Assembly: GCA_902406135.1 (NCBI GenBank)
Contig: CABPCX010000122.1
Span: forward strand, 1 to 6,024
DNA length: 6,024 nt
Direction of reading: 5' to 3'
Origin: an uncultured Eubacteriales bacterium
Lineage (GTDB): Bacteria; Bacillota; Clostridia; Lachnospirales; Anaerotignaceae
Shown: one piece after another, positions 5,362-6,024 of the stretch
Layout of the letters: each line of letters opens with the position of its first letter
Numbering within the stretch: position 1 is the stretch's first letter
Position numbers and translations under genes: made by a program
Notes under the pieces: model-generated
Database searches by the model: none
Told to the model about the DNA's origin: nothing
What the model saw: the letters and a program-made list of their open reading frames with translations, nothing else

Positions 5362-6024
5362 ATGATAGCCCTTGAGGATAAAAACAGTACAAAACCCCTT
5401 TATTTTCAGATATATTCCCAGATAAAAAAGCAGATACATGAGGGCAGGCTCAAGGCCGGAGAAAAGCTGTATTCCAAAAGGAAAATGGCAGAAAGCCTTA
5501 ATGTAAGCATCAATACGGTGGAGACCGCCTACAGCCAGCTTTTATCGGAGGGATTTATAGAGGCAAAACCCAAAAGCGGATACTATGTATGCCAGATAGA
5601 CGAGCTGAATCTGGGAAAGGGCGAAAGAAAAATCTCCTTCAAGGAAGAAAAGAAGGAAAGGACACCCGAAATAAGCGTGGATTTTGCCACGGACGGTGTG
5701 GATTATGAGAATTTCCCCTATAATACGTGGATAAAGCTTATGAAAAACTGCTTTAACGAATATAATCCGGGAGTGCTTAAAAGTTCCCCGCCGGAAGGAG
5801 ACTGGGAAATGAGAAAGGCTGTGGCTTCCCATATTTACCGCTCCAGGGGAGTAATCTGTAAAGCGGAGCAGGTCATAATAGGCGCAGGAGTTGACAACCT
5901 GTTAAATATAATAAGCGGCCTTTTGGGGACGGACTATATGATAGCCATGGAAAACCCGGTATATTATGAGGCCTATTCCCTTTTTAAGTATCTGGGACAC
6001 CCCATGTGCTCCGTAGGCGTGGAC
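5362..6024 (+). CDS. MocR/PdxR-family GntR regulator with aminotransferase-like domain (3' end missing)
   Basis: The reading frame is open to the window edge, giving 221 residues of a protein family that is usually about 450-480 long. Residues 11-76 are a GntR winged helix-turn-helix (KPLYFQI, the recognition region VSINTVETAYSQL, then EGFIEAKPKSGYYV). Residues 77-103 are a charged linker. From about 106 the sequence follows the fold-type I aminotransferase domain of MocR proteins: EGDWEMRKAV, RSRG, IIGAGVDNLL and ENPVYYEA. The PLP-binding lysine would lie beyond the window. MocR regulators sense PLP or PLP adducts, and the gene is divergent from an ECF S / PPAT-like operon, so it most likely controls that operon and perhaps itself. 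GGAGGG (5348-5353) lies eight bases before the ATG; an in-frame GTG at 5353 overlaps this site and is not favoured. The usual Pro of the LPSSR motif is Tyr here (LYSKR). Confidence 0.93.
   Translation, partial: MIALEDKNSTKPLYFQIYSQIKKQIHEGRLKAGEKLYSKRKMAESLNVSINTVETAYSQLLSEGFIEAKPKSGYYVCQIDELNLGKGERKISFKEEKKERTPEISVDFATDGVDYENFPYNTWIKLMKNCFNEYNPGVLKSSPPEGDWEMRKAVASHIYRSRGVICKAEQVIIGAGVDNLLNIISGLLGTDYMIAMENPVYYEAYSLFKYLGHPMCSVGVD

Noticed and set aside
5542..5832. Minus-strand 96-codon open frame
   Set aside because: It lies wholly within the MocR gene on the opposite strand and shows no ribosome binding site or domain.

Overview
The window looks like a chromosomal segment of an anaerobic, low-to-moderate GC Firmicute, most likely a gut clostridium of the Lachnospiraceae type. 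The reasons are a secreted S-layer-homology (SLH) protein with InlB-type repeats, a substrate-binding (S) subunit of an ECF transporter with no ATPase or EcfT gene beside it, a MocR-type regulator, strong AGGAGG-like ribosome binding sites, and heavy use of ATA, AGA and GGA codons. No rRNA, tRNA, CRISPR array, insertion sequence or phage gene is visible.

Layout. Bases 1-110 are an AT-rich leader. Bases 111-3470 (+) encode an 1119-residue exported surface protein: signal peptide, a six-cysteine motif, a charged linker, a long repetitive region that looks like a beta-solenoid (eleven degenerate units), two InlB/Listeria-Bacteroides-type beta repeats, and an SLH wall anchor. Bases 3471-3551 hold two back-to-back hairpin terminators between this gene and a convergent operon. 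That operon reads leftward and has two genes: an ECF S component (4716-5246) and, 18 bases downstream, a class V aminotransferase (3552-4697). A MocR/GntR regulator (5362 to the window end, incomplete) reads rightward, divergent from the operon. The 115-base divergent gap holds a near-perfect 25-base palindrome, a good operator candidate.

How the genes may work together. The aminotransferase resembles pyridoxamine-pyruvate aminotransferase (PPAT) more than ordinary alanine-glyoxylate or serine-pyruvate aminotransferases. It has a glutamate (E60) where the PLP-using relatives have a phosphate-loop serine/threonine. In the Mesorhizobium loti PPAT the matching glutamate (E68) blocks PLP and makes the enzyme act on free pyridoxal/pyridoxamine. 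MocR regulators usually sense PLP, and several group II ECF S components import vitamin B6 forms. I therefore infer an oxygen-independent vitamin B6 uptake and interconversion module: import of a B6 vitamer, transamination of pyridoxamine with pyruvate to pyridoxal plus alanine, and control by a PLP-sensing repressor or activator. The families are clear from the sequence. The B6 specificity of transporter and enzyme is inference, and one PPAT arginine is not conserved.

The surface-protein gene appears unrelated to this module. Its 5' two thirds are clearly more AT-rich than its anchor-coding 3' end and the neighbouring operon, which suggests a mosaic gene whose exposed part was exchanged onto a resident anchor.
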